Below, piece after piece: positions 33,501 through 44,524 of a DNA stretch of 64,000 nucleotides. The DNA is taken from NCBI GenBank assembly GCA_002749535.1, contig MZZL01000384.1, positions 441,410 to 505,409 of the forward strand, in the 5' to 3' direction. Origin of the DNA: Apophysomyces variabilis. Lineage: Eukaryota; Mucoromycota; Mucoromycetes; Mucorales; Mucoraceae. Both the position numbers and the translations under genes were made by a program. The notes under the pieces are model-generated. The model saw only the letters and a list, made by a program, of their open reading frames with translations. It was not told the origin of the DNA and made no database searches. Numbering within the stretch: the first letter of the stretch is position 1; every line of letters starts with the position of its first letter.

Positions 33501-33653
33501 CGCCCAAAGACAGGTTTCACATAAAATTAGTAGATTATCATTGACCTTACCCAAGGCTAAAGTCAAATAAGGAATGATTTGCCCATCGACATGTTCATGA
33601 TAGTTGTCTGTATAATACCGCACCTTGCATTGAAAGTTATGGATCATCCTCAT
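30557..33653 (-). pseudogene. Fanzor/TnpB-like RNA-guided nuclease gene with apparent frameshifts
   Basis: About 3.1 kb read in successive exons as one large protein. The N terminus (33653, MRMIHNF) has two zinc knuckles, CNSCGLWGHQSMKSKLC and CPACGSTEHKSTRAKSC. A helical region and CKWRFVSINAKLLASLLSIR follow. RuvC-I is WAVDPGLNQIYTAADGSG with the Asp at about 31598-31600. A basic block (KQRRRKTRKNRRKRKRKS) comes next, then VDEFYTSQ leading into a split zinc ribbon: VCNSC (about 30795), CKHC (30702-30713) and LWQRDINSAKK with the RuvC-III Asp at 30681-30683. This order (RuvC, CxxC...CxxC, RDxNxAxN) defines the TnpB/Fanzor family of RNA-guided DNA nucleases. Three frame changes, each explicable by one extra base in a run (31414-31417, 30728-30737, 30661-30669), interrupt it. 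It may be a recent pseudogene or an intact gene with sequence errors. Confidence 0.75.
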
Positions 33654-33834
33654 ATACTATTTCATCCGTCACTTTTGCTATAGTCCGTTACAATTTGTTG
33701 AATGTGCAATAGCAATGCTTCTATAAGCGTGCTTGCAAGCAACTCGCAACAAAATTTTCGACGGGCAATTAAAGTTCGAATTCGCAAGAATAAACGCGGT
33801 GCATACCGGAATTACACTGACGAATAGTTAGCCA
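33654..33834. other. Upstream region of the Fanzor-like gene
   Basis: Short stretch between the most likely start codon of the Fanzor-like frame and the MITE at 33835. Any promoter of the gene should lie here or inside the MITE. No clear motif was seen. Confidence 0.35.
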
Positions 33835-34116
33835 TGTGTTCTTTTAGTAGAGGCTGTAGGCCGATCACTTAACACCATTATTCGAAAATTGTGGATCCAG
33901 AGATTGTGTTACCATCTTTCCTTATTTATTCGAGAAAAGATTAAAACCTTATGGTGCTAAAGGAATAACTGTATCATCTGAAAGGAGAGAATGAGCGAAG
34001 AAAGAAAAGAAAGAAAGAAAGAAAAAAGGGGGGGAGGGAAGGGACAATCTCTGGATATACTATCCTCGGATAATGGTGCTAAGTGGTCGGCCTACGGCCT
34101 CCACTAAAAGAACACA
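33835..34116. mobile_element. 282-bp MITE with long terminal inverted repeats
   Basis: The ends are inverted repeats beginning TGTGTTCTTTTAGT. The outer 50 bp (33835-33884 against 34067-34116) match with about five differences, all transitions, and the similarity continues with gaps to about 83 bp (the CCAGAGATTGT segment). The centre holds only a purine-rich GAAA-type run and no coding frame. This is the form of a miniature non-autonomous DNA transposon. The flanks do not show an obvious target duplication, so the exact ends and superfamily are open. Confidence 0.8.
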
Positions 34117-36982
34117 TTAATTCTTCTCAGAAAATACACACAACTTTTAAAAAAAAGTATGCACAAGGCATCTTTCAAGAGAAGCATTGGGTGAAACAAG
34201 GTACGACAAGATTGAATGTTGTTATTATGCAGCCATATAATGTCAGGACACAATAGCTCTTGGACAACCTATTACAAATGCCTTTCATTGTACACTCTGT
34301 TCTGATCAATTGCAGCAAATACCCGTCTCTGACAACAAGGAAAACATACACTTCCGGACATCCAAACATGGGGTGATTTCGGACAAATGAAATCCGACAA
34401 AGCGGTAAGGCAACAAACCAGACAAAATGCTATCATGATTCCTAACTTTGATTCTTCTGTAGTCTAACGGCGCAGGCAAGCCAAACATTCCCTACTGGCT
34501 GGGTGGGTGGGCTTTTCGTGCTGGAAGTCACATTCCCGGTCTATTTTTTCTTTGTGCTCACGCCCATCATGGATTTGATGCGGTGTGAGCGCTCAGCCGG
34601 GTGCTGGGATACCCTTCGGGGGGTAAGTAAAAGACCTCAATCATACCACTCCCGTTTACTAGCCATGAATTATATTTCACGCTACTCGAATGAATTTTGC
34701 GTCCACTTGAGGATCAAGTTGATGTAAGTAAAATGTACTGCCTGCATAAATCATTCGCTAATGACGCATATTGTCTTATCCTTTAGCGCAAACTTGGTTC
34801 TTTCATCGACGCAAAATTTGTTTCAAAGTGGCGCAAAATATAATTTAATAAACTGTAGGGGTTGATCTGACTTCCCTCTTGGAATTCGGATCACTGCATT
34901 CCGCTGCCATGATACCCTTGAAAAGCTTTCGTGTTTTAAGAAATCATTTCTTTTATCCCGTCTAATAGTTCATCATTAACCAGTTCAACCCTTGTTTCCA
35001 TGCTCTGCAGTCTATGATCTCTAAAACAGCACGTCAAGGTCAAATTGATCGCCAAGTCGATCTGTACAGCAACAGAACGCTTTTTGCATGCATCAAATGT
35101 TGGGGTAGATAAAGGATCGCGGATTTAAGTGATTCTGCAGTCTTCTTATCAGCTCAATTTCCATGAGTCAGTAGTACTACTACTGGTGGCCTGGATGGCT
35201 AGCCATGCACCATCTCCCAAATTATGAATCAAAGATCGTTCATGTCTTTTTGGCCTAGCTGGCACGGCGCTTTGAGCATACAAATCAATCAATTGACATT
35301 GCAGTAAAATGCAAAATATGAATATAGTTAGTCTGCGAACTTTGTTATCCATTCATCCCCGCTTGGGAAACAAAAGCAACTATCTGTGCCTAACCTGAAA
35401 TAGTCTAAAATGGTTGCGCTTTTGAATAAAGTATTCTCAGGGTCCATTTATTGGATACCCGGAAGAACAGGAATATGCGAAAGGACTGGTACACTCTGCA
35501 AAACAAATTTATCTAGTAAATAAGTCAACCATCTCCTGAGCCTCTGGATGAAAAAGCGCTGAGGAAGAAATTAGCTATAAAACATGCGAATTGCGCATTG
35601 ACATATAGCAAAAACGTTTAGTCCGGCAGTGCGTCCTTTTTTTCCCTTTTTTCCTTTTTCCCGTCTGTCTGACAAGAGGGGAACTGTACCACTACACGGT
35701 GTATTACAAACCATTCATTGAGATCAAGATGAGATCTATAGAGCATCAATCTCACGGAAAGCAACCTAATTGTCTCTCGAGGTCTTTCTATTTGTATGGC
35801 GCAGCGATAAAGGAAGAATCGAACGGGCTCTGCTGTTCTACTTAAAAGGGTAAATAGAGCCATAAACGTAAATTAGATGGTACGGCCAATCTCGGCTTCT
35901 CACGTTGAAAGGACGCAACCAATCAATGACTTGGTTACCAATATAAGCCTACAGTATAATAGTTAACATCATATTGGTTATAGATCATCTTAGTCTTTAA
36001 GTACATTATATTAAGGGATATCATCGATTGTTCTACCTCTTTCTCATAGGTGCACATGCATTCTATCAGTGCACATATGATTTATAGATTGTTGCAGAAT
36101 ATAGGGTTTGTAATCTAATCAAAAGTAAAATAGACATATGGACAGATTTGTCCAGAAATACCAATTTAAACAGGTGCTTTTAAAATCAGGACTTAAGGGA
36201 CAATACCCGCAAAGACCAATTAATTTTCTCTTAATTCTTAATAGAGTATTTCGATGGATATCATTGAGATTTTCCGCACGTTAAACTTTAATTATTTCAT
36301 CGTATCATTGTCAAGAAAATAGACATTAGCGCGCTACCATGCTTGAGTATTACAAATGATTATAACGCTAATTCGTGACGACACGTGTTTTCTGCAGATT
36401 AAATTTGGTAAATCGAATCAGACGAACAATAATCATACAGGTTCTATATATTTGTTAAGCTACAGTAATTCAAATGTAGTTGCGCTTGAAACGAAAAGTT
36501 TGGTAGATGTATGTCAATTACTTAATCAATGACAAAGAGAGAGAACAGAGAGAATCTAGACGTGTCCCCCCAATAGCAACCCAATTTGTCAAGCGGAGTT
36601 AATTACAGGTGCAGGGTCCCAGACACCCTGACGTGCAGAAAACAATTTTCCAGCCACAGCGGGACTTTTTTCCTTTCTGTCACGAGCTGTCACTTTTCCG
36701 AAAACTTAGATCATTGATCATCAATAAATAATAGTAGTAATAATACGTTATTAGATACGGAGTCATTTTAAAAAAATTCGAATTTATGTGAATAATATGG
36801 TAAAAAATTTAAATGCTACAAAGATGCGAAAGAAATACTTGAGACTAGAAGGGAAAAGACCAGCTCTTGAAAAAGGAAGGGGAAGGAAGAGAGAGAGAGA
36901 GGATTCATGTGTGTATGTCTGTATATGTATGGCTTTTTGAGGATGCATTTGCCTTTTAGGCGATGGGCGACGGCAAAGGAAT
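34117..36982. other. Gene-poor 2.9-kb region
   Basis: AT-rich sequence with only short unsupported frames (for example 34503-34727 plus and 35618-35863 minus). No domains, RNA genes or terminal repeats were recognised. The last few hundred bases should include the 3' untranslated region of the next gene. Confidence 0.4.
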
Positions 36983-37459
36983 CTAGTATCGATAAGCGGC
37001 TTTCTCGGCAAAGCGTTCTTGTCTGTTGATGGTCATGTCGATACCCTTGCCGGTACACCACAGCAAGGTAGAGATAGAGATAGCAATGTAAAAGAGGGTT
37101 CCGTTATTCAAGATCTCAGGAGCAGCATAGATGACCGGTTTACGCTTTGGGGCAGCAGCAGCAGGTGTGGTTGTAGCAGCGGCAGAAGGAGAAGTAGCAG
37201 CACCAGCAACAGCTGGAGAGGAAGCGGCAGAAGGAGAGGGAGCAGGTCCAGCACGAGCCATAAGATGACCATAGGCAGCCTTAGAACTCATCATCTATTG
37301 GAAGCATTTGTTAGGCCATCTAAAAACTAGCATTCTTTGGTTGAATTATCTTACCATGACCGAATCTTCCAAGTCCAGCTTGTTTTCGGAGGCGACGGTG
37401 GCAGCGGTTACGGTGGAGATGACCAAGGCCAGGAAGGTTAAGAAGATCGAGAAACGCAT
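36983..37459 (-). CDS. Small secreted or type I membrane protein, two exons, 138 aa
   Basis: Exon 37459-37355 and exon 37294-36983 join in phase 0 (GTAAGAT donor, CCAATAG acceptor). The N terminus MRFSIFLTFLALVISTVTA is a classic signal peptide with a plausible cleavage after TVTA. The middle is a Pro/Ala/Ser-rich linker (SPAVAGAATSPSAAATTTPA) of low complexity. Near the C terminus GTLFYIAISISTLLWCTGKG is one transmembrane helix, followed by a charged tail ending KAAYRY. The product is probably a cell-surface or secretory-pathway membrane protein. I do not recognise the family. Confidence 0.75.
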
Positions 37460-38686
37460 TGCTAGTAAGATGACAAGGATCAAGAAATACTAGGAGGAAA
37501 TAGCCAAATAAATAAGAAAAAAAAAATAGACAAAGTAAAGAAAAAGACGAGGATGATCAGTGGACTCTTTTATATGTGAAGCCAAGTCTCTATTATCTGA
37601 TGCTCTACCCCAAGTTATCAGATTCTCGTGATTTAAAGATCCGCTCATGTAAGGACGTACCTTTATTGTATTACTGAGTATCATTTCGTCGCCTCATAAA
37701 ATAAAATAAAATAAAAATTTTACACATTATAGTAAAGTTCCCGGGTATCTTTTTATTCGCGACGATTTTTTCTTTCTAGTGATTTGCTGCCGTTGGGAGT
37801 CATTGCGGCGATTCAAAAAAGCGGGGAGTTAAAGGCTCTACTTTTCAAAGAATGGATCCTAATTTTCTATATGCATTAAAATTAAAACCTATGCATTTAC
37901 AGAGCTTGGCAGTCGGGACTCACGTAATAGATAACATAATGATTTGTAAGAAAAAGAAGTAGACAAGAAAACAGTAAGAACATAGAGTAGCCATAGAATA
38001 AAGAAAACCTACTTTATACATCAGATAAGATATTGTCACACCCTACGCTCCCTCTCTCTCCAATATGCGGAATCGGAACCGTAAAACACAATACCTTTCA
38101 CGCTCGTTTCTACATAAAAAAAAAGCTTTTTCTCCTTTTTGTGCATCCTTTTTAAATCACGCCACGAATGTTGTATCCCGGGGAACGACACCAACCGATC
38201 AGTGGCTGTTTGCTGTATTCTTTTCTCACATGCCATCCTTACATTTTGCCTTTTTCTCATTTTTTTTATGTAAAAAGCTCCTCTTAGCGAATCGAAAGCC
38301 GTCAAAAGCGGTGAGTCCACGATAATGTCCATCTCCGACACAACCGACCTGTTTCTGTCCATCCCGGAACCAATCAACTACAATACCTGAATACATATTC
38401 ATCATGGCATCGCATAATCTGTCTCTCCTGCTTATCTTTTCTATGTACAAAATCTGGCTCCGAAAGAAATCAGTTTCTCTTTATATTATTTTACTGAGCT
38501 TTTTTTTTGTTTAATGGTATTTTTATAAATCAAAGAATGTAGAAAAAAGAAAAGAAAGAATAACACCTTACATTTGATTGTTTCTTTTTTGTTAAACCAG
38601 AAAGAAAGTCATGCAAGGTTTATCCAATGCAGACAAAACAAAAAAAAGAAAGGAAAAAAAGAGAGGAAATAAAACAAAATAGACTC
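37460..38686. other. Intergenic between secreted-protein and SSD1-like genes
   Basis: About 1.2 kb with A- and T-rich runs. A minus-strand frame near 38226-38450 (LCDAMMNMYSGIVVDWFRDG) has somewhat protein-like composition but no recognised domain and no clear splice partners, so I do not call it. Confidence 0.4.
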
Positions 38687-41600
38687 CTATACAAATGGAT
38701 TGGCTGCCAAGATACGGATCAGAGGTGGATTACGGATAGGATCGGCAGTGACAACCACACGAACATAATCAAAGGGACGAATGACCTGACAGCATTCACC
38801 TGGATTTGTGCACTCTTGTTGACTTATCCATGGATTCTCGCCCTCGACGACCCTTAGCGACATGGACCGCGGTCGTCTTTTCGTAGTAGGCGACTGAATG
38901 GATAATTGGCTTACGGTTTCTGATAGACAGTCGAGATCCCCCATGTCGTCATCCTCCGTATCTGTATCGAATGATTGCTCGACAATTGCATCCGCCGTCG
39001 CCACACCCGGCTTCCAGTGCAAATGGAGTAACCCAGCGGCACTATCATACTTGGAGGTATTCAAAGGGAGATTGATGACATGGATCCGACGTTCTAGACC
39101 CACCGTCGGCACCACAACATCAAATGCCTGTGCCTGAACGCCTACGACAATAGCTTCATGGGTCGTTGTGGCCTGACCGGACGCAGCAAGGAAAGTCGAT
39201 AAAAACAGATGTTGTGTTTGCTCCCTAGCATTCATCGCGCCCTGACCCTTGACATTACAATGTTGGGCATACTTTTGGATCACCTCAGGTTCCATATGAA
39301 AAACACCTATTTTTTTTCCTATTAACTCTCTTTTTCTCCATTTCATGCCATCATCAAATATAAAATACGGAACCTTCTTTTTCCTTACCTCCAGCTAAAG
39401 CTGCTTCCAACTGACGATGGACAATTAAATCCGCGTAGCGTCGCGAAGGGGACGTGAAATGTGTATACAAAGGAACATTGAGAGAATAATGGAAGTACCG
39501 ATTGATATCAAAAGCACCTGCACAGAAGTACTTTCGAGCACTCATTGTTCGAAGAACAAGTGTCGTAATCACTGATCTTGCATCCGGGTTTTCGATCGCG
39601 TCAATGGAGGCTTGCAACCGACCAGTAGATGAAGGATCTATAGAATAACCGACCCGTTGAAGATACTGTGCCAACTCAAGCTAAAGTAAACAGAAAAAAA
39701 GCCTTGTTAGAAAAAAAAAAAGGAAGAGAACAAGGACCAGCGGTTCTTTTGAGGCATGGACCGTACCAGTTTGCGTTCATTGGGAGGTGATTGAGACTGC
39801 AGTAAGGCATGTTCTGGGAAATGACTGGAGATCTTGTGAGCCACACCCGTGTTTGCCAAGATCTTGAATTCTTCAAATAGATCCTCAGCTAGCATTCTCT
39901 CCTTTGTTGCAATTTGCACAGGCTTGTCATCCACCAGCTGCACGTTCAACTCCATCTCAGTCAACATCAATGCTCCATTGCGTAGACGCGTCTGTTTAAG
40001 ATTCTGCGCCAAGGTATGCAGCATACGAAGGTCTTCTTCCCACTTCGGCTTCTCTGATTCCTTTATCTGCAAATGTGAAGGAAGTTCCCGACCATCTAGC
40101 ACCTTTTGTACTTCAGTAGCCGAAAGAACACCATGGGATCTAATACGTAAATTGTCCTTTCTTTTTTAGAACAGCCTCAACCCAGTCGATGTACGCTTTT
40201 TTGGTGGGGTACCTCCCAATTTTCATTACCTGATCATGGTCTTTCCATACCAAACATCCAAAACATCGCCCGCTTGGCTCAATTTCCATATGACAGAAAA
40301 TGAATATCTAATATATATACATACCCATGAGCCCATCTAAATTAATAGATAATCACAGACAGCTATTTTTTTTTTCTTTTACCTATCCACGCCAGGGGAG
40401 AGATTTGTGACTTCCTGTAGAAGCTGGGTTGGCCAAAGAGGCACTGTTTCATGAAGATGGATCCCTATGGCTCGTGCCCTGGCTTCTTTATCCATGGGCG
40501 AATGAAGTTTGACAAAGGCAGAGATATCGGCCACGTGAAATCCGACCTCAAACGCATTCTCGCTTAATTTCTGGATAGACATGGCATTATCCTGATCTAA
40601 GAAGAACGTAATAAGAGAAAAGAGTTTTGATCATTTGGCAATCAGAATCGTTCGTGTCCTCGCTGTTATGTCTTGTTCTTTACCTCCGTCTGCAGCAGCA
40701 TCCAAGGTGATACAGCGAATGGATCGAAGATCACGACGTACGGCAATCGCTTCTTCGGTCGGTGTCCATGGCAGTTGCGGTAGGCAACGCGTTACCTGCT
40801 CGGAAAAGTCTTGACTAGGAAAATTGTTGTCGGCCAGGATAGCCTTGAACTGGACTTTGATATCACTGACTGGACCCACCTCTCCCTCTAGTACACCAAA
40901 TGGATGTAAGGACGTGATCGGCCATCGTTTGATGGAACCCTAGCCAAAAAAAACCAAGATTGTTGTTTGTTCAGCTTTTGTCGCTCTCTCCAAAGCTCTT
41001 CTTTTGCTTTTCTTTTTTTTTTGGCCCATACCAGAAATAGTCTTTTCTCAAACTGTTTGTAATTTTCAAGGAATCCTTCTGGTGCTTGTTCGACTGGAAT
41101 GGCAATCAAGGGGACACGTTTGTCTGTCGGTTTAAACCACACAATCCTTGGCGCATTGTCTTTTGATTGAAAATCTTCCGTTCCGTCCTTTTTCATGCGT
41201 TTATTGCTTGGTCGCATTAGTCCCAAGGTCCTACCATAAAAAGCAAAACGGTGAGTTTCGGATTGACTCTATTCATGATCAAAGCTACTTTTTTTTTTTT
41301 TTACCCTGAGAAGACTTGATTCTGAGCACGCTCAAGAATGGCTACAACAACACCACAGTATCTTGGTTTGACTTTGTCTACATCATCTTCACCACCAAAC
41401 ATGATTTCCTTTTCGTCTTCTTCGTCCGGCTTACGGATGACTGGCTGACCATTATTCCGGGCCAATTTGGCGTCTTCCTTCTCCAATTTCTCACGCATGA
41501 CTTTCTCTACCTCAACCAGCTTGACTGCAACGGTATCCCCTTCCAAAGCTCTGTTACGGTCACGCGAACCACAGATGTATATATCCGCATTGAATTCTTC

Positions 41601-42936
41601 ACAAAAGACATAGGCATCTGATCGATTTCGTTTGTTGACCCGTAACAGACCGCTGACCAACTGGTGTGACTTGAGATAGGGAACCACGCCCGAAAAGGGT
41701 AGGTGGGCTGTGAACAAAGCCCGGCGTTGGGATTGTTGCCCCGGATGATTGTCTTCCCGAGAAAAATTCACCTGTGTGGGTGTAAAAGGCACCAAACCAG
41801 AAATAGGTGTTCGACGAGTTGCTCCGGAAGGAAGAAGAGGAGGAGGACTGCGAGCATTTGTCGTCGAAGTGCCTGTCATCGCTAAAAAAGAAAAGAAAAC
41901 AATTTCCCCCCGCGTTTTTATTTTTAGGGCCATGAACAGAAACCCGAATGTCAGAAAACTTACAGCTTCGCCAGTCTCCCGGATTACGTGAAAAAGAACG
42001 TCGATTGGTTTTATTCATGTCCAAATTCAGACTTGGTGGCCGTCCGCGTTGAGTAGGAGGAGAATCATGAGCATCATTGCTGCTGCTGTTGTTGTTGTAA
42101 TCATTTTCTGGCCAATGCAGAGAAATGCGTCTACTTGTGTTGTTATAATTGAGTGATCGACGACTGAAATCTTGGTTGTCTGAGTAACGGTGACACGGAC
42201 GACCGTTGGGCTCAGATAGCCGACGGTTCCTTTTCTGGTCAAGACTGGCAGCGGCATAAGAAGCATAGGACCTGGTCCGATCCTCTTGAACTTTCTGACC
42301 GCGATAACCCCCTGTGAGTTTTGCCTCCGTGGCAGCCAAGTCTTCTGCCCTGTTATAACTCTCATTTTCATCCTCATCATCCACATCCTCATGCAATGGT
42401 TCTGTCATCATAGTCTTCTCTTCCGAAAAAGCCGATCTTAATTTCTGACTATATTCCAAAGCGCTCGATCGACGGAAATTGGTTTGACCCATTGGAAAAT
42501 TGTTGAAATTGGCAATGGAGGCTCGTGTACGTTGAGCTTCCATTCGTAGATCACCTTCCTCACATACGATCGGCAACGCGCTCCGATGACGTCCACTGTT
42601 ATTATTGATGGTGTTGTTGTGATGATGTATGCTATTATTGTTATTATTATTCATCGACGACAATGAAGTGTAATCTGAATTGCTGCGCTGACGTATTTTG
42701 GCTGGATGATTATCCGAGAACTCCTGCGCAGAATGGCGTTGTTGATCTACCTAAAAGGATCATAAAAGATAGAAAGAAAAAAAAAGGACGATAATTTTTT
42801 TATCTGGTTGGTTAACTTTTCTCTGTACAAGAAACATGGTCCCCCCCTTCTTTCCTTCAACCTTCCGTTCAGGTGGATCAAAGAGTCCGCGAGTTGATTC
42901 AGGTGCGGTCTGTCCATCCAAGCCCAAGATATCCAT
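38687..42936 (-). CDS. SSD1: SSD1 homologue, RNase II/RNB-fold RNA-binding protein, ten exons
   Basis: Ten exons from the ATG at 42936 to the stop at 38687 give about 1156 codons in a consistent frame. Ssd1 is a cytoplasmic mRNA-binding protein of cell-wall and polarity control. The N-terminal 300 residues are disordered and Asn/Ser-rich. Cold-shock-type segments follow (SGLLRVNKRNRSDAYVF, DIYICGSRDRNRALEGDTVA, WFKPTDKRVPLIAIP, SIKRWPITSLHPFG). The RNB domain has TLDAAADGDQDNAMSI, FEVGFHVADIS and PLYTHFTSPSRRYADLIVHR. The C terminus ends in LIRILAANPFV. Against the RNase II catalytic pattern, the last of the four active-site Asp positions is Asn, which supports a non-catalytic RNA-binding role, as known for yeast Ssd1. 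Confidence 0.93.
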
Positions 42937-44524
42937 GATTGCAGCGAATAAAAATAATACACAAACTGCAAAATGAACGGGAAGGGGAAGCTAAGTAAAA
43001 AGGAAAAAAAAAAAGAAAGAGAGAGAGAGAAAGAGAGAAAGAAAGAAGGGAAGAAAGGACAGATAGGAGGTGCAGGGATAGTGGAGGGAAATCAGCGAAA
43101 AAAAAGGAGAAGGGTGACTTGCATAGGGGTAATTTTTTTTCTGTAGAAGGAAAAAACGAACCGCGTTTTTTTAGTCTTTAGCAACATTTATGTTTGGTAC
43201 TCCTTATTATAAAAAGGACATTCTACCGAGAATGAAAAGTTCTTCGTTGTCAATGTGGCAAAATTACTAAGAAAAGAGAAAAAGGAAAAAAGAAGAAGAA
43301 AACGAGTCATTTGCTGTTTAGGCTTAACCTTCCCATGCGATGGACAACACTAAATATAGCAGAACAAATGCCTATGATTTGTATGTTCGTCACTTAACTG
43401 AATGAAGGTTTCTTGGCTTGTCATTTCTACTCAATCTTAGAAAAATAGAAGGTTGGTCTTCTTTTAACAGTCAGGTTTGCGCCGCTTTAAAAAGTTGTAT
43501 GCTGGCCTAACAGGTGTCTCCTACTTGCGATACCGATTGCATCGTTTCGTTGTCAAATTAGTATGTAGTAGCATACGCTTGGACTCTTTGACTTCAACGA
43601 TTGAATATAATTGCAAGCCAAGGATAGCTACCGTTTTCCCACTTACTTTTCATATACTTCCGTCCCCTCCTAAACATCAAGCCAAAGTCATACTGACAGT
43701 GTCACTGATTCTTATATTCCTTTCATGGCTCGCTAGATGTTGGTCTTACTGACAGACTCTATCAGCGCAACGCAGAAATCGAATTACTTGCTAATGAATG
43801 TTATGTAGTTTCATTGGTCACTATCGTCAGGGAGGAACTTGGTCCGAAACTCAGTGAAACTGTTCTGTATACACGGTTCCTATCTGTCTAATGATAGATG
43901 AATATCTACGCATTTTATCAGGTAGTAGTTTTCATGCAAAAGGGTGTTAAGTTGTCCTAGTTGACAGACTAATAACGTATATTTGTTGCTGTTTATCGTG
44001 AACTGGGTTTTTTATAAGCGTAACGTTATTTTTTCTATATTATGGGATCAGTGTCCATTAGAATAAACATGGACATGACGATAAATGCCGAGAGATCTTC
44101 CTTTCGTTGTTTATCCTGTCTTACTGAATGTTGGAGCTTCCCCCCCCCCAATAAAACGGATGAGCTTATCATTCCGACAGGAAAGTATCCTCTCACCCTG
44201 GATCGTCCGACAATATCTGCAAAAACATCAAACTTGACTATAATATGACCTGATGCTCAACAGGGGAAGAAAAAAATAAGTTGTAACGGAGATACCATGT
44301 GAAACAGAAATCTTTTTACGGCCCATTTGCAAGCAAAGCATCCAAGTCATCTCAAGTTGGGGGTTAAGTTGGTAAAAAATACAGATCAGGAAAAGAGAAA
44401 AGAGAAAGATACAGAGAAGAAGTGAGCCAGGAAGAGCGTGCCTTCGTGTGTGTGTGTCTCTGTTTCTCCATGTGTGTATACGCAGTTTGCGGAGAAAAGG
44501 GGGGGGAGGAAGCAAGTCAGTACT
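42937..44524. other. Intergenic: SSD1-like promoter and Tad1-like 3' region
   Basis: Long purine runs (GAGA and GAAA type, about 43010-43060) lie just upstream of the SSD1-like start and could be promoter or 5' untranslated sequence. A frame at 43477-43752 (plus) has no recognisable features. Confidence 0.45.

Noticed and set aside
38036..38450. Overlapping minus-strand frames downstream of the SSD1-like gene
   Set aside because: Partly protein-like composition, but no domain, start context or splice structure could be supported.
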